A program made the translations under genes and the position numbers. The notes under the pieces are model-generated. The model saw nothing but the letters and a program-made list of their open reading frames with translations, had not been told where the DNA came from and ran no database searches. From Bradyrhizobium ottawaense (GTDB taxonomy: Bacteria; Pseudomonadota; Alphaproteobacteria; Rhizobiales; Xanthobacteraceae), in contig NZ_CP029425.2 in the NCBI RefSeq assembly GCF_002278135.3, positions 1,464,001 to 1,528,000 on the forward strand: a stretch of 64,000 nt of DNA, in the 5' to 3' direction. This document shows positions 19,411-27,786 of the stretch, piece by piece (positions within the stretch are counted from its first letter, which is position 1; every line of letters starts with the position of its first letter).

Positions 19411-20439
19411 ATGACATTGATCCCGACAGACCTGTCTGCCACGCGTATCTCGGATGCCGTGCGCGATCCCAACCGGGAGATCGCGGCGAGCTCCGGGGTC
19501 ATCGACCTGTCGGTCGGTATCGTCGTCTGCATTCCCTGCTTTCGCCGTCCGCAGCACCTGCGGCTGACGCTGGAGTCGCTGGCGAGCCAGCGGACCCCGC
19601 GGTCCTTTGCCGTCGTTATGGTCGAGAACGATGCCACGCAGCGCGAGAGCGCGCCGGTTGCCGCGGAGTTTCTGGCCGCCGGCAGGCTGCAGGGCGTCTG
19701 CCTCGTCGAGAAGCGGCAGGGCAATTGCCAGGCCATCAATGCTGCGTTCGAGACGGCGCAGGCACTGTTTCCTGCCGCAACCCGCTTCCTGATGATCGAT
19801 GACGACGAGATCGCATCAAGCGACTGGCTCGAGCTGATGGTCCGTACCGCGGAGGCGACCGGCGCCGACGTGGTCGGCGGGCCGGTGCTGCCGATGTTCG
19901 ACGATGACAGCAAGCCGTGGCTTTCGCGTCATCCCGCCTTTTGTCCCGCCTACGACTATTCCGGCGCTGTGCCGCTGATCTATGGCTGCGGCAATTGTCT
20001 GATCACGCGCGCCGCCTTCGAGCGGTTCGACCGTCCCGCGTTCGACCTGCGCTTCAATTTCCTCGGCGGCGGCGATTGTGATTTCTTCGTGCGGTGCCGT
20101 GATGCCGGCATGATCTTCCACTGGACGGCGGAGGCCGTCATCACCGAGACCGTGCCGCAAAGCCGCACCAGCCTCGGCTGGATCGCCAAGCGTGGCCTGC
20201 GCATCGGCGCGATCAATTACCGCGTGCAGTACAAGGCCGCGCAGGGCGCGGCGGCGCGAGCGCGGGTGTTCGCGCAGATGCTCGGGCGATTGCCGCTCTC
20301 GCTGGTTCGGTCCGCAGGTCTGTTGACGTCGTCGAAGGCCGTCGTCGCGATGCATCCGGTGATGGTCGCGCTCGGCTCGATGCTCGCGGCATTCGGGATC
20401 GAGCCGAAGCCCTATGAGGCCTCGAAGATCGTGTCGTGA
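19411..20439 (+). CDS. Family 2 glycosyltransferase (ExoM-like)
   Basis: 342 residues, GT-A fold. The N-terminal nucleotide-sugar motif is VCIPCFRRPQHLRLTLESLA with the acidic VVMVENDA strand. The metal-binding acidic motif is FLMIDDDEIASSDWLELM near residue 130. A later GGGDCDFFVRCRDAG probably contains the catalytic-base region. It probably adds one sugar to the lipid-linked repeat unit on the cytoplasmic face. No transmembrane domain is evident, so membrane association is peripheral. Its stop lies 3 nt from the stop of the convergent glycosyltransferase. Confidence 0.92.
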   Translation: MTLIPTDLSATRISDAVRDPNREIAASSGVIDLSVGIVVCIPCFRRPQHLRLTLESLASQRTPRSFAVVMVENDATQRESAPVAAEFLAAGRLQGVCLVEKRQGNCQAINAAFETAQALFPAATRFLMIDDDEIASSDWLELMVRTAEATGADVVGGPVLPMFDDDSKPWLSRHPAFCPAYDYSGAVPLIYGCGNCLITRAAFERFDRPAFDLRFNFLGGGDCDFFVRCRDAGMIFHWTAEAVITETVPQSRTSLGWIAKRGLRIGAINYRVQYKAAQGAAARARVFAQMLGRLPLSLVRSAGLLTSSKAVVAMHPVMVALGSMLAAFGIEPKPYEASKIVS

Positions 20440-20442
20440 CGA

Positions 20443-21435
20443 TTAGATGCCGAAGCGGGCGAGGGCGGTCCTGGCCGCGGCGCGCGGCAACGCCTTGAGC
20501 GAGCGCCGGCCGACCATTCCGAGATAGCCAAAAGCCTGGCGATATCGGCCGAAGCGAACCGCCTGCATCGCCGAGTAGGTGATGAGATGAAGTTCGGCGG
20601 CGAGGCGCAGTCCGGTCGCCATGCCCTCGGGCAGGCGTGCCAGGATCAGTCCGTCGTCGAATACCCTCGCGATGGCAGGGAAGAAGTCCTTCGGCGTCCG
20701 CACCGCCGCGTTCATGGTGTTGGCGGTGTGCAGGCGATAATCGAGCAGCAGTTTTGGCGCGAACTCGAACTCGCCGATTGCGGCGAGGCGACACCAGCAG
20801 TGCCAGTCCTCACAATAGCGCAGCGATGTGTCGAAACCGCCGATGGCCCGGAAAGCTTCCGCGCGTGCCAGCGCAATACCGCCATTGACGATGAAATTGC
20901 CGGCGGCGAGCCGCGTCAGCACGTCGCCGGACGGCTTCCGGCGCCCTTTCAGCAGGCCGCGCCGGCCGATCTGGTGTCCCTCGCTGTCGATCGTGTTGTA
21001 ATCGCCATAGACGAGCACCGCCCGCGGAGCCCCGCGTGCCGCCTCCAGCAGTGCCGCCACTGCGCCGGGGCGAAGGCGGTCGTCGGCATCGAGGAACAGC
21101 AGCCATTCGCCGCGGGCATATCGCGCACCGAGATTGCGCGCTGCCGACACGCCGGCGGAATCATTCGTCATCAGGCGCAGCCGCGGATCGCGAATGCCGC
21201 GGACGATGGCGGTGGTGTCGTCGGTCGAGCCGTCGTCCACGACGATCACTTCGCCCACCTCGCCCTGCGCCAGTGCGCTGGCCAGGGTTTCGCCGACATA
21301 GGCCGCAACGTTCTTGGCGGGAATGACGACGGACACCGACGAGGTCGAGCTCGACGGCAGGGGCTGGCGTCCCGCCGGAACGAGGCGCGTGGTGGCCGGC
21401 AAATCGAGAACGTCTTCGGCGGTGATCTGAGCCAC
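20443..21435 (-). CDS. Family 2 glycosyltransferase
   Basis: 330 residues. The GT-A core is VSVVIPAKNVAAYVGETLAS, then GEVIVVDDGSTDDTTAIV, SAGVSAARNLGARYARGEW and the DxD-type LLFLDADDRLRPGA. A following SLRYCEDWHCWCRLAAIGEF holds the ED(W) acceptor-site motif. The C-terminal 80 residues are helical and variable. Convergent with the preceding glycosyltransferase (3-nt gap) and divergent from the next one. The sugar donor is not predictable. Confidence 0.92.
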   Translation of the reverse strand: MAQITAEDVLDLPATTRLVPAGRQPLPSSSTSSVSVVIPAKNVAAYVGETLASALAQGEVGEVIVVDDGSTDDTTAIVRGIRDPRLRLMTNDSAGVSAARNLGARYARGEWLLFLDADDRLRPGAVAALLEAARGAPRAVLVYGDYNTIDSEGHQIGRRGLLKGRRKPSGDVLTRLAAGNFIVNGGIALARAEAFRAIGGFDTSLRYCEDWHCWCRLAAIGEFEFAPKLLLDYRLHTANTMNAAVRTPKDFFPAIARVFDDGLILARLPEGMATGLRLAAELHLITYSAMQAVRFGRYRQAFGYLGMVGRRSLKALPRAAARTALARFGI

Positions 21436-21717
21436 GGCTCGCCTTTAAGAGTCTGTTAACCAGGACGCATGCGCTGAATGGATGATGCGATCGATCGCAG
21501 CATGGGCAGGCCCAGCGAATGATACTCGCATTACAGCCTGATCGTTGCCGGGAAGGCCTGCGCGGCGCCGGTTTCGTCAATTAGCGTTAAGCCGCTGGCA
21601 TTAAGCCTGTGGCAAATTTGGAAGAGAGTGACAGCCGGTCCCATGCGAGAATGCGCATCCGGTTGCCGCGGATGGAATCCAGTGCCCGCAAAGACATTCG
21701 AACACGACCCAGATGCG
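21436..21717. other. Intergenic region between divergent glycosyltransferases
   Basis: 282 nt holding promoters for both directions. The frame of the rightward gene stays open upstream to a GTG at 21628, so part of this stretch could be coding if that start were used. I see no repeat of the dispersed families and no clear hairpin. Confidence 0.4.
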
Positions 21718-22785
21718 ATGATCCTCAACCTCTTCTATGAGGACAAGGACGATCGCTGGTTTCCCGGCGACCGGCATCTGCGGCGCATGGCGCGCCGCTT
21801 GCTGCTCGGCGAGCCGCGCATGAGCGGCCAGCTTCGCGTGTTCCTCAATCTCTGTGCGGGGCTCGACCGGCTCGGCATCCGCTACCGCGTCAACGACTAC
21901 GGCTACATCGCGCGGCATCCCGACGAGCTGGCCTGCATCGTCGGCCGCACCTTCCTGCTCGACAAGTTCGCGTGGAAGAACCCGATCCTGCTCGGCGTCG
22001 CCGCCCACAATCATCCGCTCGACGATCCTGATTTGTTCAAGCGGCTGCCGGTGAAGAAAGTCGTGGTACCCGGCCCCTGGTACGTGGACATGTACCGGCC
22101 GTACTGGCCCGAGACGGAGGCCTGGCCGGTCGGTATCGACACCGATCTATGGGCGCCGTCGCAGGCCTCGCAGAAGGCCGTCGACGTGCTGATCTACGAC
22201 AAGGTCCACTGGGATCGCGAGCGTTTTGCGCCGGAGTTGATCGGACCCGTCCGCGCCCGCCTGCGAAAAGAGGGGCGCTCCTTCGCGGAGCTGCGCTATG
22301 GCAGCTACAAGGAGGAAGATTATCAGGCGGCGCTGGCGGCCTCGCGCGCGATGATCTTCCTGTGTCAGAACGAGAGCCAGGGCATCGCCTATCAGCAGGC
22401 CTTGTCTTGCGGCGTGCCGGTATTCGCCTGGGATCCGGGCGGCCCGTGGCGAGACCCCGATTACTATCCGCACCGCGTGCAGTTCGCGCCGGTGTCGTCG
22501 GTGCCGTATTGGGATGAGCGCTGCGGGGCCAAATTCGTCGACGTCGCCGGGTTCGAGGCCGGGTGGGACGACTTCTGGGAAGGGTGCGCTGCGGGCGTGT
22601 TCGATCCGCGCGGCTATGTCCTGGACAGCCTCACGCTGGAGCAACGGGCGCTGCAATACTACGAGATCGCGCGGAGCATCGTGCGGCAGCCGGCGGCGTC
22701 GCTGGCCCCCGCTAACCCGGTCGATGGACGCTCGATGGGATTGAGCCCGGACCTGGAGCTTCCCCGGCGTCACCAGGTGTCCTGA
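21718..22785 (+). CDS. Glycosyltransferase, group 1-like (GT-B)
   Basis: 355 residues from ATG 21718 (MILNLFYEDKDDRWFPGDRH). A GT-B reading is supported by the C-terminal nucleotide-sugar region: ASRAMIFLCQNESQGIAYQQ followed by ALSCGVPVFAWDPGGPWRDP, which has the E-x7-like spacing of the EX7E motif. The N-terminal domain includes RVFLNLCAGLDRLGIRYRVNDY. It is predicted to be a cytoplasmic sugar transferase in repeat-unit assembly. The frame is open upstream to a GTG at 21628 (30 extra residues), which cannot be excluded; neither start has a convincing Shine-Dalgarno. The next gene starts 3 nt after its stop. Confidence 0.82.
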   Translation: MILNLFYEDKDDRWFPGDRHLRRMARRLLLGEPRMSGQLRVFLNLCAGLDRLGIRYRVNDYGYIARHPDELACIVGRTFLLDKFAWKNPILLGVAAHNHPLDDPDLFKRLPVKKVVVPGPWYVDMYRPYWPETEAWPVGIDTDLWAPSQASQKAVDVLIYDKVHWDRERFAPELIGPVRARLRKEGRSFAELRYGSYKEEDYQAALAASRAMIFLCQNESQGIAYQQALSCGVPVFAWDPGGPWRDPDYYPHRVQFAPVSSVPYWDERCGAKFVDVAGFEAGWDDFWEGCAAGVFDPRGYVLDSLTLEQRALQYYEIARSIVRQPAASLAPANPVDGRSMGLSPDLELPRRHQVS

Positions 22786-22788
22786 ACC

Positions 22789-24138
22789 ATGGACCGCAGC
22801 GCCGCCGACATCACCCTCGATGCCCGATCGTTGGGCCGCGCCTTCCGCGACGGCCTGGCGGAGCTGAATGCCGTGCAGGCCGCGCGTTGCATCGTAGCCG
22901 TCGCGTCGCTGCTGCTGGTGCTGGTGACGCTCGATCCGTTCCCGGACCTGCGCAATCCCGATGTCACCACCGTCGTCGGCGGACGAATGGCGCTGGCCTA
23001 TGTTTCCTGGGGACTGCTCGCTGCGGTCGCGGTGCTGCTCGTCGCCACCACGGATGCGCCCGCGCTGAAGACCCTGGTGACACCGCTTCATCTCTGCCTC
23101 GTGGGCTGGCTGGTGATCAACATCGTCCTCTCTGAGAGCCGCGGCGTTTCGATCCAGCGCTTCGTGCTCGCCGCCAGCGTGACGTCGCTCGCCGTCCTGC
23201 TGCCCTTGCTGCCGCCGACGCAGCGCAGCTTCAATCTGTGCCTGGGTACGGCCGCGCTGGTGCTGCTCGCGCTCTGCTATCTCGGTGTCTTCCTCGCGCC
23301 GCACTATTCGATCCATACCGCGTTCGATATCGGCGAGCCGCAGCTTGCCGGCGACTGGCGCGGCAGTTTTGGCCATAAGAACATCGCCTCGCCCGTGATG
23401 ACCATCCTGGTCTATGTCGGCATCTACCTGACCGCCGTCGGCTCGTTCGTGATGGGACCGGCGATCGCCGCGCTGGCCGGCATCTTCCTGATCTTCACCG
23501 GCGGCAAGACCTCGACGGTGCTGTGCCTTGCGATCTACGCGCTCGCGTCGCTGGTCTACGTGACGCCAAGCCTGTGGCTGAAGCGGATCATCTGCTTCGT
23601 GCCGCTGATCGTGATGAACCTGCTGACGGTCGGCAGTGTCTTGAGCCCGGCGTTGGGAGCGATGACGCGCTTGCTGCCGCTCGATCCGACCTTCACCGGC
23701 CGCTCCGCGATCTGGGAGTTCGCGCTCGCGGCCGTCGCCGAGAAGCCGATCATCGGTCACGGCTATGCGGCCTTCTGGGATGATGTCACCGCACGGCAGA
23801 CCGCCCAGGGCGCCGAATGGGCGACGTCGGCGGCGCACAGCCACAACAGCTATCTCGACCTCGCGGTCACCATCGGTCTGCCGGGGCTGCTGCTCGTGAT
23901 TCTCGTGTTCGTGCTCGCACCGCTCGGCAATTTCCAGTCAGCCCAGGCTCACAGCCGCAGTGGGGCGCTGGCAAAGCTGTTCCTGACCGTGTGGCTGTTC
24001 GGCCTGTACTACGGCGCGACGGAGACCTTCCTGCTCGAACGGCAAAATCCGATCTGGTTCATGTTCGCGCTCGCGGTGGCGGGCCTGCATTTCCTCGCCA
24101 GGTTCCAATGCGTCGAGCCGATGGAACCGGAGCGCTGA
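22789..24138 (+). CDS. O-antigen ligase/polymerase family membrane protein (Wzy-like)
   Basis: 449 residues with about ten to twelve hydrophobic helices. The Wzy_C/O-antigen ligase domain contains GSFGHKNIASPVMTILVYVG near residue 195. It also has the periplasmic loop WATSAAHSHNSYLDLAVTIG near 350, where a His and Asn-Ser are typical of WaaL/ExoQ proteins. It would polymerise or ligate repeat units at the periplasmic face of the inner membrane. Three nt separate it from the upstream glycosyltransferase, so the two are cotranscribed. In an exopolysaccharide locus, polymerase (ExoQ-like) is more likely than LPS ligase. Confidence 0.9.
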   Translation: MDRSAADITLDARSLGRAFRDGLAELNAVQAARCIVAVASLLLVLVTLDPFPDLRNPDVTTVVGGRMALAYVSWGLLAAVAVLLVATTDAPALKTLVTPLHLCLVGWLVINIVLSESRGVSIQRFVLAASVTSLAVLLPLLPPTQRSFNLCLGTAALVLLALCYLGVFLAPHYSIHTAFDIGEPQLAGDWRGSFGHKNIASPVMTILVYVGIYLTAVGSFVMGPAIAALAGIFLIFTGGKTSTVLCLAIYALASLVYVTPSLWLKRIICFVPLIVMNLLTVGSVLSPALGAMTRLLPLDPTFTGRSAIWEFALAAVAEKPIIGHGYAAFWDDVTARQTAQGAEWATSAAHSHNSYLDLAVTIGLPGLLLVILVFVLAPLGNFQSAQAHSRSGALAKLFLTVWLFGLYYGATETFLLERQNPIWFMFALAVAGLHFLARFQCVEPMEPER

Positions 24139-24256
24139 CAGCTTGTCGCAGCCGGGGCGATGGTGGCATCGGCTTAACGATTGAGCGGCTACGTCTCTTG
24201 TGATGTGCGACAAACATAATCTATCTCGAAACATTCAGTAATCGTATGCCCCGCAG

Positions 24257-25402
24257 ATGACGTTCCTCAGCGTCGAGCAACCAGATGGCCTCGTGTCCAG
24301 CACGTCGAACGTCGCTGTCGATTTCGTGCGTGACTGGCGGCAGGCCGCGTCGCGTCTGAACGCCGGGCATCGCACCGCATTCCAGCATGGTTACTGGCTC
24401 GATGCATGGTATGAGGCGTTTCACGATTTTGCGCCGCTGATCGCGATGATCTCGGATGCCGCCACCGGCAAGGATATCGCGGTCGTGCCGATGGTCAGCC
24501 ACATCAGGCGCGGCATCCGCATCGTCGAATTCGCAGATCTCGGCGTCTCCGACAACAACGCGCCGATCCTGGCGCTCGATGCCGCGTTGGACGCGGCGGC
24601 GATGGATGCGATCGGCGGGGCACTGGTCGAGGCGATGCGCGCCTTGCCGGATCGCTTCGACTTGCTTCGCCTGAGGAAGATGCCGGCCCAGGTCGGCGGC
24701 AAGCCGAATCCGCTGGTGTCGCTCGGGCGGATCGGATCCTCATCGCTCAACGGCAATGTCGTGCTGCTGGGCGACGACTATGAGGACTACCAGGCCTCGA
24801 TCAAGCGCATGCAGATGCCGCGTTGCTGGCGCGTCTTCAGCCGGCACGAAGGAGCGCGGTTCGAGATCGCCGCGGACGTTGCGCGCGCGCATGAGCTCCT
24901 TGACGTGACGGATGTCCAGCAGCAGGCGCGCATGCGTCAGCTCGGCTCGCGGTTCGTCCTCAACGACGACGCCCATGCGCGGTTTTACCGCGAGGTCGCC
25001 CGCCAGGGCGTCGCGGAAGGTTATGCGGTCGTCACAGCGCTCGTCTGCGATAAGGGTATTGTCGCCACCGCGTTCGGCGTCAGATCCGGCGCGACCTACT
25101 ACCTCTTGCGCATCAGCCACGCCGGCAATTCATGGTCGAGCTGCTCGCCGGGGCTGCTCGTCGCCGAGCGCACGATGGCGGCGCTGCATGCAGAGGGCGT
25201 GCGCCGTTTCGACCTCAGCATCGGCAACCAGGATTACAAGCGGCGCTTCGGTGCCGAGAGGGTGCCGCTGACCGACGTCAGCATCGCGCTGTCCTGGCGC
25301 GGCGTTCCTTTCGCATGGCGCGACCATGCCGCGCAGGGCCTGCGCCGCCATCCCGCGGCGGCCGCCCTTGCGGCGCGCGCCATGGGCAAGGGAACACGCT
25401 GA
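24257..25402 (+). CDS. GNAT/CelD-type acetyltransferase of polysaccharide synthesis
   Basis: 381 residues. Resembles the Acetyltransf_6 (BcsL/CelD) family that accompanies cellulose and exopolysaccharide loci. The C-terminal half carries VTALVCDKGIVATAFGVRSGATYYLLRI and SPGLLVAERTMAALHAEGVRRFDLSIGNQDYKRRFG, matching the acyl-CoA fold and the conserved D-x-S-I-G-x2-x-YK end. The N-terminal half contains QHGYWLDAWYEAFHDFAPL. It probably acylates a sugar of the polymer or its precursor. It is 118 nt downstream of the polymerase gene and closes the EPS locus. Confidence 0.85.
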   Translation: MTFLSVEQPDGLVSSTSNVAVDFVRDWRQAASRLNAGHRTAFQHGYWLDAWYEAFHDFAPLIAMISDAATGKDIAVVPMVSHIRRGIRIVEFADLGVSDNNAPILALDAALDAAAMDAIGGALVEAMRALPDRFDLLRLRKMPAQVGGKPNPLVSLGRIGSSSLNGNVVLLGDDYEDYQASIKRMQMPRCWRVFSRHEGARFEIAADVARAHELLDVTDVQQQARMRQLGSRFVLNDDAHARFYREVARQGVAEGYAVVTALVCDKGIVATAFGVRSGATYYLLRISHAGNSWSSCSPGLLVAERTMAALHAEGVRRFDLSIGNQDYKRRFGAERVPLTDVSIALSWRGVPFAWRDHAAQGLRRHPAAAALAARAMGKGTR

Positions 25403-25460
25403 AGCGGCACTCCCGACGGGAATGCCGCGACGCATCGGCGCTACCGATCAGCCATGGAGC

Positions 25461-26060
25461 TCAGCCGTGGAGCTTCCTGGCGGTCTCCGCGATCTGGCGT
25501 CCCTGATAGCGCGCGCCGGCGAGCTCGTTGGCGCTGGGCTGGCGACTGCCGTCGCCGCCGGTGATCGTGGTGGCGCCGTAGGGTGCGCCGCCGGTGACCT
25601 CGTCGAGCTTCATCTGGCCGGCGAAGCCGTAGTTCATGCCGACCACGACCATGCCGAAATGCAGGAGGTTGGTGATGATCGAGAACAGCGTCGTCTCCTG
25701 GCCGCCATGCTGGGTCGCGGTGGACGTGAAGGCGCCGCCGACCTTGCCGTGCAGCGCGCCCTTGGCCCAGAGCCCGCCGGCCTGATCGAGGAAGTTCGCC
25801 ATCTGCGAGGCCATGCGGCCGAAGCGGGTGCCGGTGCCGACGATGATCGCATCGTAATTGGCGAGATCCTCAATCTTGGCGACGGGGGCGGCCTGATCGA
25901 CCTTGTAATAGGAGGCTTTCGCGACCTCGGCCGGCACCAGCTCCGGCACGCGCTTGACGTCGACGGTGGCGCCGGCCTCGCGCGCGCCTTCGGCGACGGC
26001 GTTGGCCATCGCTTCGATATGGCCATAGGCGGAATAATAGAGGACGAGAACTTTGGTCAT
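25461..26060 (-). CDS. wrbA: NAD(P)H:quinone oxidoreductase, WrbA type
   Basis: 199 residues from [22 protein letters not shown], the FMN-phosphate loop of the flavodoxin-like fold. It continues with [28 protein letters not shown] and the [31 protein letters not shown] segment that defines WrbA. The enzyme makes two-electron reductions of quinones and protects against redox cycling. ATG at 26060 matches the family N-terminus; an upstream ATG at 26129 adds 23 atypical residues. Grouped with pirin and an SDR under a divergent LysR gene. Confidence 0.94.
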   Translation of the reverse strand: MTKVLVLYYSAYGHIEAMANAVAEGAREAGATVDVKRVPELVPAEVAKASYYKVDQAAPVAKIEDLANYDAIIVGTGTRFGRMASQMANFLDQAGGLWAKGALHGKVGGAFTSTATQHGGQETTLFSIITNLLHFGMVVVGMNYGFAGQMKLDEVTGGAPYGATTITGGDGSRQPSANELAGARYQGRQIAETARKLHG

Positions 26061-26110
26061 GGTGGTCTCCGTTGGGGGGAAGAGTTGGATGATTGTTGGG
26101 ATCGTCGAAG

Positions 26111-26180
26111 CCGTGGATGGCCGGGACATAGGCTGGCGGAAGCGACGCCGTCCTTCAGACGGCTATGCCCGGCCATGACG
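26111..26180. repeat. Palindromic repeat family G
   Basis: Arms ATGGCCGGGACATAG (26117-26131) and CTATGCCCGGCCAT (26163-26176) are inverted repeats apart from one missing base. The element lies in the 130-nt gap between wrbA and the pirin gene and could act as an attenuator or RNA-stability hairpin within that operon. The resemblance to other dispersed palindromes in the window is in style, not in sequence. Confidence 0.7.
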
Positions 26181-26190
26181 GCGAGAGCGT

Positions 26191-26889
26191 TTACGCCGCG
26201 TCGACGAGCACGAGCTCGGTGTCCTCGAGCGCGGTGATCTTCAGCCGGTCCTCGTCGCGGATCGCGGCGCCGTCGCGGGCGTTGACGCGCACGCCGTTGA
26301 TCTCGACTGAACCTGCCGCAGGCACCAGGTAGAGATGCCGCGCCTTCTGCGGCGCGTACTCCGCGCTCTCGCCGGCCTTCAGCGTAGTTGCGAGCACCCG
26401 CGCATCGGCGCGGATCGGCAGCGCGTCTGCATCGTCATCGAAGCCGCTCGCGATGGTGACGAGCTTGCCGGAACGATCCGCTTTCGGAAACGGCTTCGAG
26501 CCCCAGGTCGGCTGTCCGCCGCGCGTCGTCGGCTCGATCCAGATCTGGAAGATCCGCGTCTGGGTCGGCTCCAGATTGTACTCGGAGTGGCGGATGCCGC
26601 TGCCCGCGCTCATCACCTGCACGTCGCCCGCTTCAGTGCGGCCTTCGTTGCCGAGGCTGTCCTGGTGCGTGATCGCGCCCTCGCGCACATAGGTGATGAT
26701 CTCCATGTTGGCGTGGGGATGAGCGGGAAAGCCGGTGTTGGGCGCGATCTCGTCGTCGTTCCACACCCGCAATGCGCCGTGACCCATGTTGTTCGGGTCG
26801 TAATGGCCAGCGAAGGAGAAGTGATGCTTGGCCTTGAGCCAGCCGTGATCGGCGCCGCCGAGCTTATTGAAAGGTCTGAGTTCGATCAT
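26191..26889 (-). CDS. Pirin family protein (YhhW-like bicupin)
   Basis: 232 residues. The N-terminal cupin keeps the metal-site pattern GFPAHPHANMEIITYVREGAITHQDSLGNEG and VMSAGSGIRHSEYN, followed by the pirin-type LEPTQTRIFQIWIEP. The C-terminal cupin is shorter. Bacterial relatives such as E. coli YhhW have quercetin dioxygenase activity or sense redox; the substrate here is unknown. It lies between wrbA (130 nt downstream, with a palindromic repeat in the gap) and the SDR gene (35 nt upstream). Confidence 0.93.
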   Translation of the reverse strand: MIELRPFNKLGGADHGWLKAKHHFSFAGHYDPNNMGHGALRVWNDDEIAPNTGFPAHPHANMEIITYVREGAITHQDSLGNEGRTEAGDVQVMSAGSGIRHSEYNLEPTQTRIFQIWIEPTTRGGQPTWGSKPFPKADRSGKLVTIASGFDDDADALPIRADARVLATTLKAGESAEYAPQKARHLYLVPAAGSVEINGVRVNARDGAAIRDEDRLKITALEDTELVLVDAA

Positions 26890-26924
26890 TTGCGTAATTC
26901 CTGTGTGGGTGGTTGGCGCCTCGA

Positions 26925-27677
26925 TCAGGCGCCGAACCCGCCGTCGACGTTGAGCACCGTGCCGGTGACGAAGGAGGCGTCCGGGCTTGCGAGGAAGACG
27001 ATGCCGGCGGCGACTTCCTCCGGACGGCCGAAGCGTTGCAATGCGTGCTGCTTGCGCTGGGTCTCGGCGAACTCGCCGCCATCCTTCGGGTTCATGTCGG
27101 TGTCGATCGAGCCGGGCTGCACCACGTTCACGGTGATGCCGCGCGGACCGAGGTCGCGTGCCGCGCCCTTGGTGTAACCAACCACGGCGGCTTTGGTGGC
27201 GACGTAGTCGGCAAGCCCAGGGAACGAGGCGCGGTCGGCGAGCATGGAGCCGACGGTGACGATGCGGCCGCCTTCACCCATCAGCTGCGAGGCGGCGCGG
27301 ATCGCCGCGATCACGCCGTGCACGTTGACTTGATCCTGGCGGGCGAGGGCATCCGTGTCGGCATTGGCCTCGTCGATGGCACCGCCAGTGGCAACGCCGG
27401 CATTGTTGACGAGGATGTCGAGATGGCCGAATTCCTTGGCGACGTCGTTGACGAGCTGCGTGACGTCCTTGGCGGAAGCCTGGTCCGCCCTGAAAGCGCG
27501 GGCCCTGACGCCCTTGGCCTTCAACTCGGTGACGACGGCTTCCGCCTTGTCCGGCGAGGCCACGTAGCTGATGGCGACATCCGCGCCTTGGTCTGCGAGA
27601 GCGCGGGCAGAGGCCGCGCCGATGCCGCGCGAACCGCCGGTGACGAGGGCGACCTTGCCTGAGAGCTTCTTGGTCAT
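26925..27677 (-). CDS. Short-chain dehydrogenase/reductase (SDR)
   Basis: 250 residues, classical SDR. The cofactor motif is VTGGSRGIGAASARAL, then NNAGVATGG, catalytic Ser in GGRIVTVGSM and YVATKAAVVGYTKG (Tyr-x3-Lys), and the C-terminal ASFVTGTVLNVDGGFGA. It resembles FabG-like 3-oxoacyl reductases, but in this setting it is probably a carbonyl or quinone reductase. ATG at 27677 gives the standard N-terminus MTKKLSGKVALVTGG. It is first in a leftward SDR-pirin-wrbA cluster that diverges from a LysR gene. Confidence 0.93.
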   Translation of the reverse strand: MTKKLSGKVALVTGGSRGIGAASARALADQGADVAISYVASPDKAEAVVTELKAKGVRARAFRADQASAKDVTQLVNDVAKEFGHLDILVNNAGVATGGAIDEANADTDALARQDQVNVHGVIAAIRAASQLMGEGGRIVTVGSMLADRASFPGLADYVATKAAVVGYTKGAARDLGPRGITVNVVQPGSIDTDMNPKDGGEFAETQRKQHALQRFGRPEEVAAGIVFLASPDASFVTGTVLNVDGGFGA

Positions 27678-27744
27678 TGGATTTCTCCATTGCGTAGGTT
27701 TGCGATTGACCCTTGGATAAGCCTCCGCTTGTGGTATAGAAATA

Positions 27745-27768
27745 GAAACTGTTGAAACGCATTGTTTC
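27745..27768. promoter_or_regulatory. Candidate LysR operator, divergent promoter
   Basis: In the 109-nt gap between the SDR and LysR genes, GAAAC (27745-27749) and GTTTC (27764-27768) form an inverted repeat in an AT-rich stretch, with a second GAAAC between them. Position and spacing suit a LysR box overlapping both promoters. The actual contacts are inference. Confidence 0.4.
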
Positions 27769-27786
27769 CATAGATGCCCCGATTGG

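Noticed and set aside
19163..19414. Small plus-strand frame in the EPS divergent promoter (83 codons)
   Set aside because: Ends within the start of the glycosyltransferase; basic, without recognisable fold; no Shine-Dalgarno. Could not be excluded fully.
22147..23844. Open frame of 565 codons on the minus strand
   Set aside because: Antisense to the glycosyltransferase and O-antigen-ligase genes; Arg/Gln/His-rich low-complexity translation.
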